From assembly GCF_030035675.1 (NCBI RefSeq), contig NC_084481.1:46777399-46841398 (forward strand): a stretch of DNA of 64,000 nt, in the 5' to 3' direction. Both the position numbers and the translations under genes were made by a program. Below, piece by piece: positions 34,940-46,143 of this stretch. Each line of letters starts with the position of its first letter. Within the stretch, counting starts at the first letter, position 1. A model generated the notes under the pieces. It was given only the letters and a program-made list of their open reading frames with translations, was not told the origin of the DNA and ran no database searches. Source of the stretch: Rhineura floridana (taxonomy: Eukaryota; Chordata; Lepidosauria; Squamata; Rhineuridae).

Positions 34940-35450
34940 AACCTGACCTGGGGACTGCAGTTAATGCAGAATGCTGCAGCACAATTGCTGACATAAGTGG
35001 GATCCTATCAGCACATAATACCTCTCCTCTGAAATCTGCATTGGTTGCTGATTTGCTACCAGGCCAAGTTCAAGCTGTGCTTTCCATGTTATGGGTGCCA
35101 CATAGTACAGTACTTGTTCTGCTCTTGTAAGAAATCAGTCCTGTAAAGTGGCAGCACCTATGCTTTGGAACTCCTTGCCTATTGACATTAGGCAGACACC
35201 TCTTTTCAGCACCTGCTAAAATCAGTTTTCTTGAGGCAAGCCTCTCCAGGCATGTGGAAGTTATTGTGTTTTTAAATCTGTTTTTAACTCATTGTTGGTT
35301 TTATTATTTTGAATGTTTTTAAGTATCTGTCCTTAACGCTTTTGCCAATAATTTTATTGTTTTAATTCTTTCTGTAAACTGCTTTGAGATTTTTTACAAT
35401 AAAGTGGTATATAAATGTTGTAAATAAAAATACATAAATAAATGTTGGAG
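34940..35450 (+). mobile_element. Embedded L2-type LINE 3' end
   Basis: The pattern AATGCAGAATGCTGCAGCAC, CTATGCTTTGGAACTCCTTG (the LWNSLP region), then TGTAAACTGCTTTGAGATTT and GGTATATAAATGTTGTAAAT is the C-terminal frame and 3' tail of an L2-type LINE. The same piece at the same place in the element at 39973 shows it was part of the transposon before both copies dispersed. Confidence 0.7.
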
Positions 35451-36768
35451 TCACTGTGGCCCTTGAGTCTCTTCCCACTTTTAGGAACCAAGGAATCTGC
35501 CTTATACTGATTCAGGCCATTTCGTACCATGATTTCTTAAATGCAACACCATACCAACCACAACAAGATTCCTATGAGTAAGGCAGAAAACTAAGCATCT
35601 CACAACCAGTCAGGATTCCTAACCAAAAACATGATAAATGAAGAAATATTTATATAAGCATGACTATCAAATATATTTATTATTTACACAAACTGTAAAG
35701 ATATTTATAGTACAATCCTAGGTTTATTTATTCAGAAGCAAGTCCCAGTGTATTCAGTGGGGCTTACTCAAACAGGGACAGAAATGCAACCTCAAGTGAT
35801 AAGCAACTTCATTCACACAACCCAAAATTCCGAATCATGCCACTTTATGCTGTTTTGCAACTGTTTATACTTGTTTTTATGGTTACTGGATTTTAAATGG
35901 CTTTATTTCTTGTTGTGAGCTACCTTGGTTTCCAACCCTACCTCACAGGGTTGTTGGAAACATTCCATACACGTGCGCACACACACACACTGCAGATGTA
36001 TAAATACATAAAGCCCATATAATAGTTTATTGTCAAACCTGTTGGTCACTGCAGAAAAATCAGTATTAGTTAAAAAAAAATCAGTATTACTTTCCTACAG
36101 AATAAGAACTGTAATACCTAAGTAAGCCCTGCCTACTTGCTTTAAAATAGGACTGGAGGGGGGGGACAGAAAGAGTTAGAACACAAACACAATTCTTTTT
36201 TACATTCACTCCAAAGTCCCATTGATTTTGAACACATTCATAACCATGTCTACTCAAAAGTAAGTCCTATTGAATTCAATGGGATTTACTCTGGGCATAT
36301 GGGATTAGCATTGCTTTTACAAAAGCAAATATTGGGAAGGTTTTCAAAACGCTGCCCAGGATCTGACTCCTGCACACAAGAGGAAAAAAACCTGAAATGT
36401 ATATACTTACCCAATTTATGAGATTTTCAGATAAACAGGGGGGGAAACCACCATTTTCTGGCATTGTAATGTTTTCTAGACACTGCCTCAGGTCAACCAA
36501 ATGCAACCCTGGCTTCACTGATTGGCTGCAATCCTAAACGGGCGGGATTAAAGCTTTGAAGTGCTATACAGTACTGTTTAAAGAAAGATTTAACAGTTGG
36601 GGGGCGGCTGACGTTTTTATGTATATCTCGAGAACCAGACCATCTAGAAACTTATTTTTTTTTTAATTAAAGCTGAGAACCCGGGCCACCTAAGGGGCTA
36701 AACGGGCGCCAGGTGGCATGCAAAGAATCCGGGTAAAACCTGGCTAACCGGGCAATATGGCAACCCTA

Positions 36769-37151
36769 TCTATCCTCCATCTAGGCAAGCAAGAGCCATT
36801 ATCAGAATTGAAGGACACCTTCCAGCAAAGCAGAGGCAGTGAGGATCATGCCCTGAGTAGAGGCCCGAGGGCCAGGTAGAGAGGCCTGGAGGGCCACATT
36901 AAGCTCCTGGACGTGACGTCCCCTACCCTGGTCTATAGGATGGCAGCCTTATAGACCCCCCCCGAGTGAATGTAAGTGCTTCAGATAACAACCACACTGG
37001 CAGAATGGAAAAACAAAACAGCACAAAACCCCAAAGACCTATGTTGGCATCAAAGGTCAGTATACCATGGCAATTGCTATTATGAGTGCAATGCTGTTAG
37101 TATAAATGAATTGCTAAGTAAATGTTAGCTAATATGCCATTTTGAAGATAC
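36769..37151. other. No gene; possible decayed hAT end
   Basis: GGCCCGAGGGCCAGGTAGAG and GAGGGCCACATTAAGC near 36860..36905 recall the hAT-like family at 29005. Nothing else is recognised. Confidence 0.35.
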
Positions 37152-37685
37152 TGTCATGTTCCCCTCCAAGAACTCTGATTCAGACCAGGAGTGGGAGGCA
37201 CAGAGGAAGATGTCTCTGAGAGGAAGGAAGGGGCAGGAATGAGACAACCAAGTGAGGCAGGAGTCCCTGAGGCAGCACATCAAAATAAAAGACTTGTCTC
37301 TCTAGGTGGAGTGCCTGCCTTCGGGCCTGGAGCTGCCACAGGGACAGGGATTCTCATGAGTAGCTGGGCATTCTACTGGGCATAGCTGCTTAAAAGCCAG
37401 GCGGGCTCCCGCACAGTCTTGGAATCCTTGTCACTGATCCTGGGCACTTGAACCTTGGCCTTGATCCTGAACCGGGCTTAGTGTTACAACCCCTTTGCCT
37501 TGTAAGACTATATTCTGCTCTTTCCACAATGCTGAGTTTGTACAGTTAGTCTGCAATAATAAATGTGTATGTGTGTATAATAAACGTATTTACTTACATA
37601 AAAGCACACCAACTGTTGTTTTGGGGCTGGAGGCAGAACCAATATCATCCTGCATGAATTAAAGCATGCCCTTTCAGGCATTACA
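37152..37685 (+). mobile_element. Possible solo LTR fossil
   Basis: It starts TGTCATGTTCCCCTCC and has a TTAAAAGCC TATA-like site near 37390 and AATAAA-type signals near 37556 and 37581. The GC-rich 5' part and signal order suggest an LTR promoter and polyadenylation region. The 3' end and target duplication could not be fixed, so this is tentative. Confidence 0.3.
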
Positions 37686-37689
37686 ACCC

Positions 37690-38338
37690 TTGCAAAACAA
37701 TTTGTTATGTACTGTATGTTTTACAGCTGGCCACTAGGGGGTTCCAATAAACATGCTAGCTCAGAATGTCTGCCTAATAAACTATTGTCATAGATGTCCC
37801 TTATCTTATTATATTTTCATGAAATAGCAGGACTTACAAACAAAACAATTTATGTGAGGATTGTTTTTCATACATGGAAGTACTACTGATATCGGAAAAC
37901 TCTATTTTTGAAAGGCCCTACTATGTATATTTTCAAGAACATTCTCTTTAATTTAGATGTGCAATTGGTAATATAAAATATTAATACACAACACTTTGTG
38001 CACATCATCTTGACAATGTCATTGACATGTCAGTCATTCTTTTCTTCACAAGGAAAGTGAAATTTATTGGATAATTATTATTTAAACTATGAGGCATCTT
38101 TCAAAAGTTCTACCTGCAGGCTTGCAGTCTAATAAAAAAATTTTTTTAAATGACACACAAGGAAAAGAAATTATGAGGGAAGAGAGGGAAGCATGACACT
38201 TATGGGACATTATTCTAAAATAATCTAACTATTTAGCAACAAAATTTAGAGGGGGAAATCTGTTCTGGCATATTCCTTCTCTCACTTCAAAGGGTGGTGT
38301 GTATGTGTGCGTGCGAATGTATGTATGTATGCATGTAT
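37690..38338. other. No gene; GT/TATG microsatellite at right edge
   Basis: AT-rich sequence, with a (GTAT)n-type run near 38300..38338. Nothing else is assigned. Confidence 0.45.
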
Positions 38339-38515
38339 ATAGTGCCTTGCAAAAGTAATCAGACCCTTGACCAATGCTTTCATATTACTGAATTACAAAT
38401 GGTACGTTGTAATTTCATTCCGTATGATATTTTATTTTGAAACATCGAAACTCAAAATCACTTATTGTAAGGTGACATTGGTTTTATGTCGGGAAATGTT
38501 TGTAAGAAACATAAA
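38339..38515. mobile_element. Tc1-like transposon terminal repeat fragment
   Basis: AGTGCCTTGCAAAAGTAATC, AGACCCTTGACCAATGC and AAGGTGACATTGGTTTTATG match the long terminal inverted repeat of Tc1-like elements familiar from fishes and amphibians. Only one end is present; no transposase or second end is seen nearby. Confidence 0.7.
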
Positions 38516-39964
38516 GATGGCAGCAGAGGCTTCAGCCCCTTAGGGAAACCTCGGCTGCCATCTTGATTGATGGCAAACCTGCACGCGCCACAAAAAACAA
38601 CGGAAAGGTAGGTGAAGCGTGGGGATGGCGGGTGGCGAAGAAGCTCCTGTCTTGCAGTCCGTGGATGCTTAAATTCCACGGATCGTGGAGGGTCCCAGGG
38701 CAGGCTGGTACCCAAGGGCCCTTGCATGCCTGGGGCTGGCCCTTGTCATAAGTAAACCCCACTGAATGTAATGGGATTTGCCCCCTAGAGAACTATGCTT
38801 AAGATTTCAGCCTTAAAAGCCAATTGTGCAAGCCAATTAATTCAAACTGGCAACATGGTTCAAACTGTTGCAGCACTGGAAGTTGAGTAGAATATAACTG
38901 CTGTTAACTCTTCATTTTGTGGTGCAACCTGTTCTTGTGAGTTACTTTTTCTCCTTGTAACATCAAGGCACATGTTTACCTTGTGTTTTCAGATGTCTAT
39001 TTGGCCTCTACACTATTGGGGTTACCTTGCTAGATGAACGGGAGCTTGGGCTTTTCTTTTTTTAATAAAATATGAAAAGGCATTTAGGTGCACTTAACTT
39101 CCTCCAGATTATGCACCATCACCATGATCTAGAAGATGTTTGAGTGATCATACACACTTCAGCCTTTGCACCCATGAGTATTGGCCCATTCCCTTCAATG
39201 GACCACCTCTGCATAGGATATGGAATGTGTATGTGAGAGACCCCGCCCCATTCAAGTGAAAGAGGTAGTCTTTGCAAGTGAGACATCCTGGTCTGGCAAA
39301 GTGCTGGACTGAGAGGGTATAAGCTAGTTGTAACATCAAAATGTAAATATAATGCAAGTTGGGGAAAGTCCACCTATATTAGTGGGAGTTACATTCTAAA
39401 AAGCATAGCTTGTTTAGGGTCTTCCTACCTTGGTGCTGACTTCCAGCCCTAATTAGATGATGTAATTAATTTCTTTCTATATAAAGTCAGTTTGACATAT
39501 GATGTGCAGTATATAGAGGGCAGGAGTTGGATGAAAACCATGTTCTTCTTCTAAATTATATATATATATATATACCATTCTTTAATTGCTCAATATTTTC
39601 ACTTCTTTCAAACCATGAATTTATGAAAGATTTATATATAAGCAGTCAATGCAAACAGCATTCTTCTGTGCTTGCTTTCTCAATGGTAAAACTTAACGCA
39701 GCAGAAGAAACAGAATTTCAAGGTATTATAAATCATACTTTCTTGAATGCATGCCAAACAGCAAAAAAAGTAATCCATAATTCTAGAATTATGCATAGCA
39801 GAAGCAGCAGGAAAAAAATCTAAAGACATTTGCTTGGCAAAATATACTATAGGCCATTCATGTTATAATTTTAGAAACAAGCATTTCTTGTTGATGAGTC
39901 TCACATAAAAAGTTATAAATCATTTTGTATGAACCTGACCAGCCGTTTAATTATGGTTTCTTTA
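38516..39964. other. No gene recognised
   Basis: A GC-rich patch at 38520..38750 is bounded by a copy of the quasi-palindromic repeat (about 38745..38815, CATAAGTAAACCCCACTGAA). A (TA)n run lies at 39555..39578. No coding sequence is supported. Confidence 0.4.
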
Positions 39965-40349
39965 CTGTCGACTAGGGTTGCCAGAAGTATCCCAAACCCT
40001 GAGATTTCAGGGATGGGTGATGTCATGGGGCGGGCCCCAGTGATGTAATTAAGCATGATACATTAAACATCAACCACAGTTACTTGGATCATACTACTCA
40101 AACAAAACAATTTCTCTGACTGGAAATTAAGATAGAAATCTTAGCTAAATGAAGGTGTTTCCAGGTCCAATTTAAGTGACGGGATCATTCCTTCTCACCT
40201 GCTTAGACAGCCAGGATAAGGAAAATTTAATCTAGCCTACTTGCTTCTGGCAGGAAGGGTTTAAGTGCCCGCAGGCCAGGCCAGTCACTGGAAGGCCATT
40301 GTAGGAAGAAAGCCTAGTGTTGCGGAGATATGAGATGGGAGCACTTGAA

Positions 40350-40440
40350 GGCTGCAATTCTAAACATACTTATAAAGGGACTAAGCCCCATAGAACTCAC
40401 TTCTGAGTAGATATGGTTAGGATTGTGCTGTTGGTAGGGT
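40350..40440. repeat. Copy of ~85-bp quasi-palindromic dispersed repeat
   Basis: GGCTGCAATTCTAAACATAC, GGGACTAAGCCCCATAGAAC, CACTTCTGAGTAGATATGG and TTAGGATTGTGCTG give the full plan of the repeat. Confidence 0.6.
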
Positions 40441-41109
40441 TGACTAGGGATCCTCTGCAACAATATCCATATCAAAATAGGGTTGACAACCCCCTGCCTG
40501 AAATGCCCTGCCTGCCTTTTAACATGGCTGCTCCAAAAATATTTACAGACTTGACCCTTCACTGCAGAGAGAGGTTTGAGAAATGAGAGTTAAGAAAATT
40601 TTCTACTCTTTCCTGCCTACTCTGTGTGCTGCTATAAACTCACCTTGACAGCCAACCCAATTCCAGTGAGTAATAACTGACAGAGAGAAAACACGCATGG
40701 TTTGGTCTATCTTCATCGGCAGTACATTGGGAACAACAGCAATTGAAGCCACACTTCCCAGTACGTGAAATCTCTTTTACTACTATTGAGCAAGAAACAA
40801 ACCATCATGTAAATAGCAAGGAGCATCATCAGTGGGTTTAAGGGGGTTGAGCTGACTACATGGAACCACTGTTGTGGCTTCTATGGATGTAAGGGAGTAA
40901 GGTCAGAGGTAAATGAAATGCAAATAGAAAAAGAAAAACAAAAGACAGTGATGGTTTCCTAAATGCAAAACCATGCCAACCACAACCACAAGATTGCTAT
41001 GAGTAAGACAGAAAACTCAGCATCCCACAGTCAGGGTTCCTAACTAAAACTAAAAAAAACCTGGCAGCCAGTTAGCCAAGGTCACAGAAATCCCCATGCA
41101 GCACAACCT

Positions 41110-41560
41110 GACCCAGGGCTACAGTTAATGCAGAATGCTGCAGCACGTATGCTGACATGAGTGAGACCCTATCAGCACATAATACCTCTGCTCTGAAATC
41201 TGCACTGGTTGCCATTTGCTACCAGGTCAAGTTCAAGGTGTGCTTTCCATGTTACGGGTTCCACATAGTATTTGTTCCACTCTTGGAAGAAATCAATCCT
41301 TTAATGCAGCAGTACCTATGCTTTGGAACTCCTTGCCTATTTCCATTAGGCAGGTGCCTTCAATGTACTCACTTTGGCACCTGCTAAAAACAGTTTTGTT
41401 TAGGCAAGCCTACTCAGGAATGTAGAAGCTATTATGTTTTTTATCTGTTTTTTACTCTTTGTTGGTGTTATTATTTTGAATGTTTTAAATACCTGTCTTT
41501 AACTGTTTGGGCCAATAATTTTATTGCTTTAATTCCTTCTGTAAACCGCTTTGAGTTTTT
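41110..41560 (+). mobile_element. Embedded L2-type LINE 3' end (second copy)
   Basis: Counterpart of 34940..35450. The plus-strand frame still reads AVPMLWNSLPISIRQVPS and LLKTVLFRQAYSG, the C-terminus of an L2-type protein. The tail is cut at about 41565 by a SINE and resumes near 41950 (AACTATATAAATGTTGTAAA). Confidence 0.75.
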
Positions 41561-41570
41561 TTACAATAAT

Positions 41571-41765
41571 GGACTGCCTTCAAGTCGATCCTGTCTAATG
41601 GTGACTGTATGAATAGGGTTTTCATGGTAAGTGATATTCAGAGGGGGTTTACCATTGCCTTCCTCTGAAGCTGAGAGGCAGTGATTGGCCCAAGGTCACC
41701 CAGTGAGCTTCATGGCTGTGTGGGGATTCAGACCTGGTCTCCCAGGTCGTAGTCCAACACTCTAT
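41571..41765 (-). mobile_element. tRNA-derived SINE with Bov-B-like tail
   Basis: TGGACTGCCTTCAAGTCGAT (tail, reversed) through CACCCAGTGAGCTTCATGGC and GGTCTCCCAGGTCGTAGTCC (head, reversed). The distal end of the tRNA-like head is missing. Inserted in the embedded LINE tail of the large hAT-like element. Confidence 0.85.
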
Positions 41766-41849
41766 ATAGTTTACAAATAGAACAAAGTTAGACCAACCAA
41801 ATCCCACCCCCTCTCTCAGGAAGTTCCATATCTGTCACAATCAGGTTTT

Positions 41850-41920
41850 ATTTTATTTATTTATTTTATTTCATTTATAAACCGCCAATAGCTAGTAGCT
41901 CTCTGGGCTAAGATAAGTCA
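41850..41920 (-). mobile_element. L2-type LINE tail fragment
   Basis: (TTTA)n-like run, then AAACCGCCAATAGCTAGTAG and CTCTCTGGGC: a short reversed LINE 3' end. Confidence 0.55.
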
Positions 41921-42035
41921 TATATATTTTTGGTATATTGTGCAAGTTCAGGTAAACTATATAAATGTTGTAAATAAAATACATAAATAAATTTCAGAGT
42001 CACTGTGGCTCTTGGGTCTCCCTCCTCTTTAAGGC

Positions 42036-42545
42036 ACAAAGGAATCTGCCTTATGCTGAGTCAGGCCATTTAGTACCATCTAGCTCAGTACTAGGGTTGC
42101 CAGGTTCTTGGCCTGAGACTGATCCTGTATCTTCAGGAGAAGAGAAAGTCAGCCAATTGCAGGTGTTCTTGCAACTCTGTAATGAGAAAAACCACAAGGT
42201 GGCATTCTCCCTTCTCCCTGCACAACTTTTAAAGATACAGAAGACCTCTTGGTTGCCAGGCCCAGCCTCCAAGAGGTCTTCTGTATCTTTAAAAGTTGTA
42301 GAGGGGGGAGGGAGAATTCCACCTTGTGGTTTTTCCCATTACAGAGTTGCAAGTACACCTGCACTTGACTGGCCTTCTCTTCTCCTAAAGATACAGGATC
42401 AGTCTCAGGCCATGGACCTGGCAACCCTACTCAGTAATGATGGCATTTGCTGTCCAGGATTCCAGGCAATAGTCTCTCCCAGAGATTGTATTTTGGACCT
42501 TTGCATGCAAAGCATGTGCCCTATCACTGAGCTACAGCCATGTTT
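42036..42545 (-). mobile_element. Second-family tRNA-derived SINE, split by MITE B
   Basis: On the minus strand it begins with a tRNA-like head, GTAGCTCAGTGATAGGGCAC and ATGCTTTGCATGCAAAGGTC. It ends with the CTGACTCAGCATAAGGCAGA-type tail, which lies left of the MITE. Box B is degraded. MITE B (42092..42429) sits in the middle. A fragment of the same tail lies at 35480..35525. Confidence 0.75.
42092..42429. mobile_element. 338-bp hairpin hAT-type MITE, copy B
   Basis: Same termini and arms as copy A. The target octamers CTCAGTAC (42084..42091) and CTCAGTAA (42430..42437) match at 7 of 8. The insertion site lies inside a SINE. Confidence 0.9.
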
Positions 42546-42603
42546 AAAAAAGTATCTTTTAAAATTGTTATTTTCAGTTCACTAATGAATGTACAGCATA
42601 CTA

Positions 42604-42812
42604 GGGCACATCCACACCATGCATTTAAAGCACATTCAAACATACATTTGAAGCACATGAATCCCATCACAGAATCCTGGGAACTGCAGTTTGTTAAGGG
42701 TGGTGGGAGCTATAACTGTGAGGGGAAAGTACACTTCCCTGGATTCTTTGGGGGAAGTCATGTGCTTTAAATGCAAGTTGGATGTGCTTTAAATGTATTA
42801 TGTGTATCTGCA
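42604..42812. mobile_element. Short member of the CATGGCTTCCC palindromic MITE family
   Basis: GGGCACATCCACACCATGCA, CACAGAATCCTGGGAACTGC, AGTTTGTTAAGGGTGGTGGG and TGGATTCTTTGGGGGAAGTC parallel 52261..52532. It has GCTTTAAATG-type repeats near both ends. Confidence 0.65.
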
Positions 42813-43133
42813 TTACTTCATAAACTTTGCCTGCATATAAATCATTTTAATTAAAATTTAAAATGGAAATGAGGTATAGGTTTACTGGGTGACCATGGGC
42901 TATGCACAATCTCTCAGCCCTATCTGCCCCTCAGGGTGAAAACAATAGAGGGAGACCATGACCACCCCAAGGAAGAAGGACACATTTAAAATGTAGAGGA
43001 AATAATTTGTGAATAATATTTTACAACCATAGTGTGAAATCAGATACATATCAAGACATAGTAGGAAGAAATATTTATATAAGCATGAATATCAAAGATC
43101 TTTATTATTTACACAGCCTGTAAAGATATTTAT

Positions 43134-43222
43134 AGTGCAATCCTATGTTTGTTTACTCAGAAGCAAGTCCCAGCATATTCAGTGGGGCTTACTCAGACAG
43201 GGAAGCATGCATAGGACTGCAA
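43134..43222. repeat. Copy of ~85-bp quasi-palindromic dispersed repeat
   Basis: TGCAATCCTATGTTTGTTTA, CTCAGAAGCAAGTCCCAGCA, TTCAGTGGGGCTTACTCAGA and GCATAGGACTGCAATTC. A counterpart at 35708..35790 occupies the same place in the other large hAT-like copy, so this one moved with the element. Confidence 0.6.
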
Positions 43223-44400
43223 TTCAGTGATAAAGAACTTAACTCACGCAATCCAAAATTCAGAATCATGCCACTTTAAGCTGTTTTGCAACTGTTTTAT
43301 ACTTCTTTTATGGTTATTCGTTTTAAATGGCTTTATTTCCTGTTGTGAGCTGCCTTGGTTTCCAACCCTACCTCACAGGGTTGTTGGAAATATTCCATAT
43401 ACACAGACACTGGAGATGTAAAAATACATACACCTTATATAATGGTTTATTGTTAAAACCAGTTGGCCATTGCAGCACTTTTTTCAAAGTATTAGTTTCC
43501 TGCCAAATAAAAGCAGTGACACCCAAGTAAGCCCTGCTTAACTGCTTAAAAAAAAAAAGGAACGGTGGGGGAGAGAAAGATTTACAACACAATCCTTTTC
43601 TATGTTCACTGAAAAGTCCCATTGATTTTCAGCACAATCCTTACCGTGTCTACTGAGTTCTATGAATTCAGTGGGGTTAGCTCCCAAGGTATGTGGAATT
43701 AGCATTGCAGCTTTAAAACTCCCAGGAAAGCTTCATATTGGGAAGGTTTTCAAGACAAACTGCCCTCTTCAACAATCCAGTAAAATTTAAATTTGACTCC
43801 TTAATTAGAAAAGTATAACACTGCAGCATGCACACTTTTTAAAACTTCTGTTCAAAAATTATTTGAAAGATAAAATGTATAATATGCCATTTTTACAAGT
43901 AATTAAAAAACCCTGCATGTATACTTTTATGCCTACCAAGATCTTGCTGTGATCTTCTGTTGTAGTGCAATCCTATGCATGTTTACCCACAAGCAAGTCC
44001 CAATCCTGTACAGAGAAAGTATTCTTTATGCTGCTGAAAGCTATATATTTATTGAACTCCTGATCTGAGACAAGCAGGGAAAGGAAACTGTTCTCAGAAC
44101 TGAAATGGGGTTTAGGTATTGCATGGGTGTGTGTGTGTGTGTCAACAAATCTTGTCAATTACAACCCTGACTTCACTTATTGGCTAAAAACCTGAAAGGG
44201 AAGGGGTTAGAGCAGCTGGTATTAACAGAAGTTGGGGGCTGACATTTTGGTTTATATCTTTTGAACCAGACCATCTAGAAACCTATTTTTTTTAAAATGA
44301 AAGGTAAGACTTTGGAGATTAAGGTGACTCACCCAGAGAGGACCCCCAAAAACTGGAATCTCTGGGCAAAAACTGGAGATCTGACAACCCTACTGCCAAC

Positions 44401-45204
44401 AAGTCAGAATCTGAAGCCATGGTTTGTTGTTGGCTTATGAATCTTGGTTTGTTTTAACAATAGCTTTGCTTTACATGGGATCCCAGCATCCTTTCTTAAC
44501 CATGGCCCTGTTCACAGATCTGCCATTTTATGCTGCTGTTTGCTTAATATTTTATGTGTGTTTTGTTTTTAACTAGTTTTAATGTTAGTTCTGAGAGCCA
44601 TTTTGACAAAGTTTTCCCCACCAGGCGAAATAGCAGCTTTGGGGGAACAATTTAGAATGAGAAAATGGCACCCTATCTCAGCACCATAGCTCTGATCCAA
44701 TTCTCCTCGCCTGTGGATTTTTTTTTTTAAATAAGAAAATGTCAGCAGAGTGCATCACAGGTCTCCTGCATCTCATCTAGGTACTACAGTCCAGTTTACT
44801 GAGTGTTGGATCAATGGCTTCTTTATGATACATGATCTCAGTAAAAATTCCAGAGGAGTAGCCATATTAGTATGTGGCAGCATAAAAGAGAGGCCAAATT
44901 TTTTATTGTGAAATGAGCTGTTGTGAGCAAAAGCCTACAACTTACTTATTTTCAGTATTAGAAATGCATGAAGTGGACAATGAAAGAATTGGATGTAATA
45001 TGCATATATCAGGGTGGGGGAATCTCAGGCCCTGGGGTCAGACTGGGCTTAGGCCCTCTTCTCCGTCTCTGCCTCTCCTCAGTCATACTCCCTCCATCCA
45101 GGGCTTGCCCTAACTGGCTCTGCTTCTCATACTGTCCTTGAACGTTGCCAGATGGGAATGTGCCCTTGAACTGATAATAACGCTGGTTGCTTGCCTAGAT
45201 GGGG
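44401..45204. other. No feature recognised
   Basis: Nothing assignable was found. Confidence 0.4.
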
Positions 45205-45382
45205 GATAGAGAAATGTGTGTGTACAAACTAGCCTACTGTTTAAAGGTAAATTTTACATAAATTGCTCCATCCACATTTTTTCTCTGGCCACGCTCGCCA
45301 CTGGCACATGGTCCCCCCCTCCCCAGGAAGATTGCCCAGAAGGGAATGTAGTCTTCTGGCTGAAAAAGATTCCCTGCCCTTG
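45205..45382 (-). mobile_element. hAT-like MITE end fragment
   Basis: Inverse-orientation relative of 29005..29180 (ACAAACTAGCCTACTG, AGGTAAATTTTACAT, AAGATTGCCCAGAAGGGAAT). Confidence 0.5.
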
Positions 45383-45493
45383 GCATACATGGAGCGGGAA
45401 CAGTGAGATGAACTGTGAGATTAAAAGATAAGAAGTATGTGCCACAAAAGTGGAAATATCATACATTAATCAATAAGAAGAAATGTTGACTGT

Positions 45494-46143
45494 GGGTGCT
45501 TTCACACTGCACTTTATTCCATTATTCTGATGATTTCTTACCTGGTAATTTGCGCGTTATATTTGATCTTTCACACGGCGCACAAGCTAGCTCCAGAATT
45601 CTAGTGGAATGTAGGGCAAGTTTAGCACAAATTTCCGTGATAAATGATACCAGAAATAATCCATTAGCAAGGCTGGGAACCTGAAAGAAAGCTGGAGTTT
45701 TTCGCTTAGCTGCAGCCGCTCACATGACAGGCATCCCAGCATGCACTGCATTCCTGCCCTTTAGTCAAGCAGGGTTGTTGTTGTTTTTTGCCTGACGAAT
45801 GCTGTACCGCTATTCCGGCATTGGCACAGATAGCAGCAGCATTTTACCCACACACCCGTCTTGATACAACTAAAACAATTTAAAAAGTCAGATCCTAAAA
45901 GGAGAGGGCTTGCATGATGATGGGACGAGATCTTAGACCTCCTACACAGTGGGGAACAGTGCACATGGGTGAGGGACGAAAACAAGCCATGTGAAAGACC
46001 GTTGCGCGAAATGCCGGTATATCAGCTGAAGAAGCTGCTCTTCCTTAACGCAAGATGTACTGCAGTGTGAAAGGGATTTTAGAAATCGGGTACGTTTTTA
46101 ATCCGTTAAACTAACGCAATCAGCCCAATGTGTGAAAGCAGCC
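45494..46143. mobile_element. 650-bp DNA transposon with nested inverted repeats
   Basis: 14-bp ends GGGTGCTTTCACAC (45494..45507) and GTGTGAAAGCAGCC (46130..46143) are inverted with one mismatch. Trinucleotide TGT flanks both sides, a possible 3-bp duplication. CTTTCACACTGCA at the left recurs inverted near 46059, and GATCTTTCACACGGCGCAC recurs, less exactly, inverted near 45988. It is richer in CpG than its flanks. No transposase is present. The superfamily is open; a 3-bp duplication would fit PIF/Harbinger. Confidence 0.65.

Larger units (their letters stand above)
33715..36768. mobile_element. Large non-autonomous hAT-like element, copy 1
   Basis: It begins TAGGGTTGCCATATTCC and ends GGCAATATGGCAACCCTA, an inverted pair. 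The interior is collinear with the element at 39973..44392: a GTGAGGTTAAAG-type block, an embedded L2-type LINE tail (about 34940..35450), an AGAAATATTTATATAAGC block at 35643, and a terminal AACCAGACCATCTAGAAAC block. No transposase frame is seen. The flanking octamers match at only 5 of 8, so the target duplication is not confirmed. Confidence 0.6.
39973..44392. mobile_element. Large non-autonomous hAT-like element, copy 2, with insertions
   Basis: It starts TAGGGTTGCCAGAAG and ends GATCTGACAACCCTA. The flanking octamers CTGTCGAC (39965..39972) and CTGCCAAC (44393..44400) match at 6 of 8, both changes being transitions. Its interior is collinear with 33715..36768, but it also carries a SINE (41571), an L2 tail piece, a second SINE (42036) split by hairpin MITE B, and a palindromic MITE (42604). 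No transposase frame is seen, so mobilisation in trans is presumed. Confidence 0.65.

Noticed and set aside
36769-37151. A precise target duplication for the large hAT-like copy 1
   Set aside because: Only 5 of 8 positions agree between the flanks, which is not better than a loose chance match. I leave the duplication unproven.
42097-42585. 162-codon plus-strand frame and matching minus-strand frames; similar frames at 28503..28829 and 51767..52171
   Set aside because: They lie in the hairpin MITEs, where each strand repeats the other. The translated similarity comes from the palindrome, not from a protein family.
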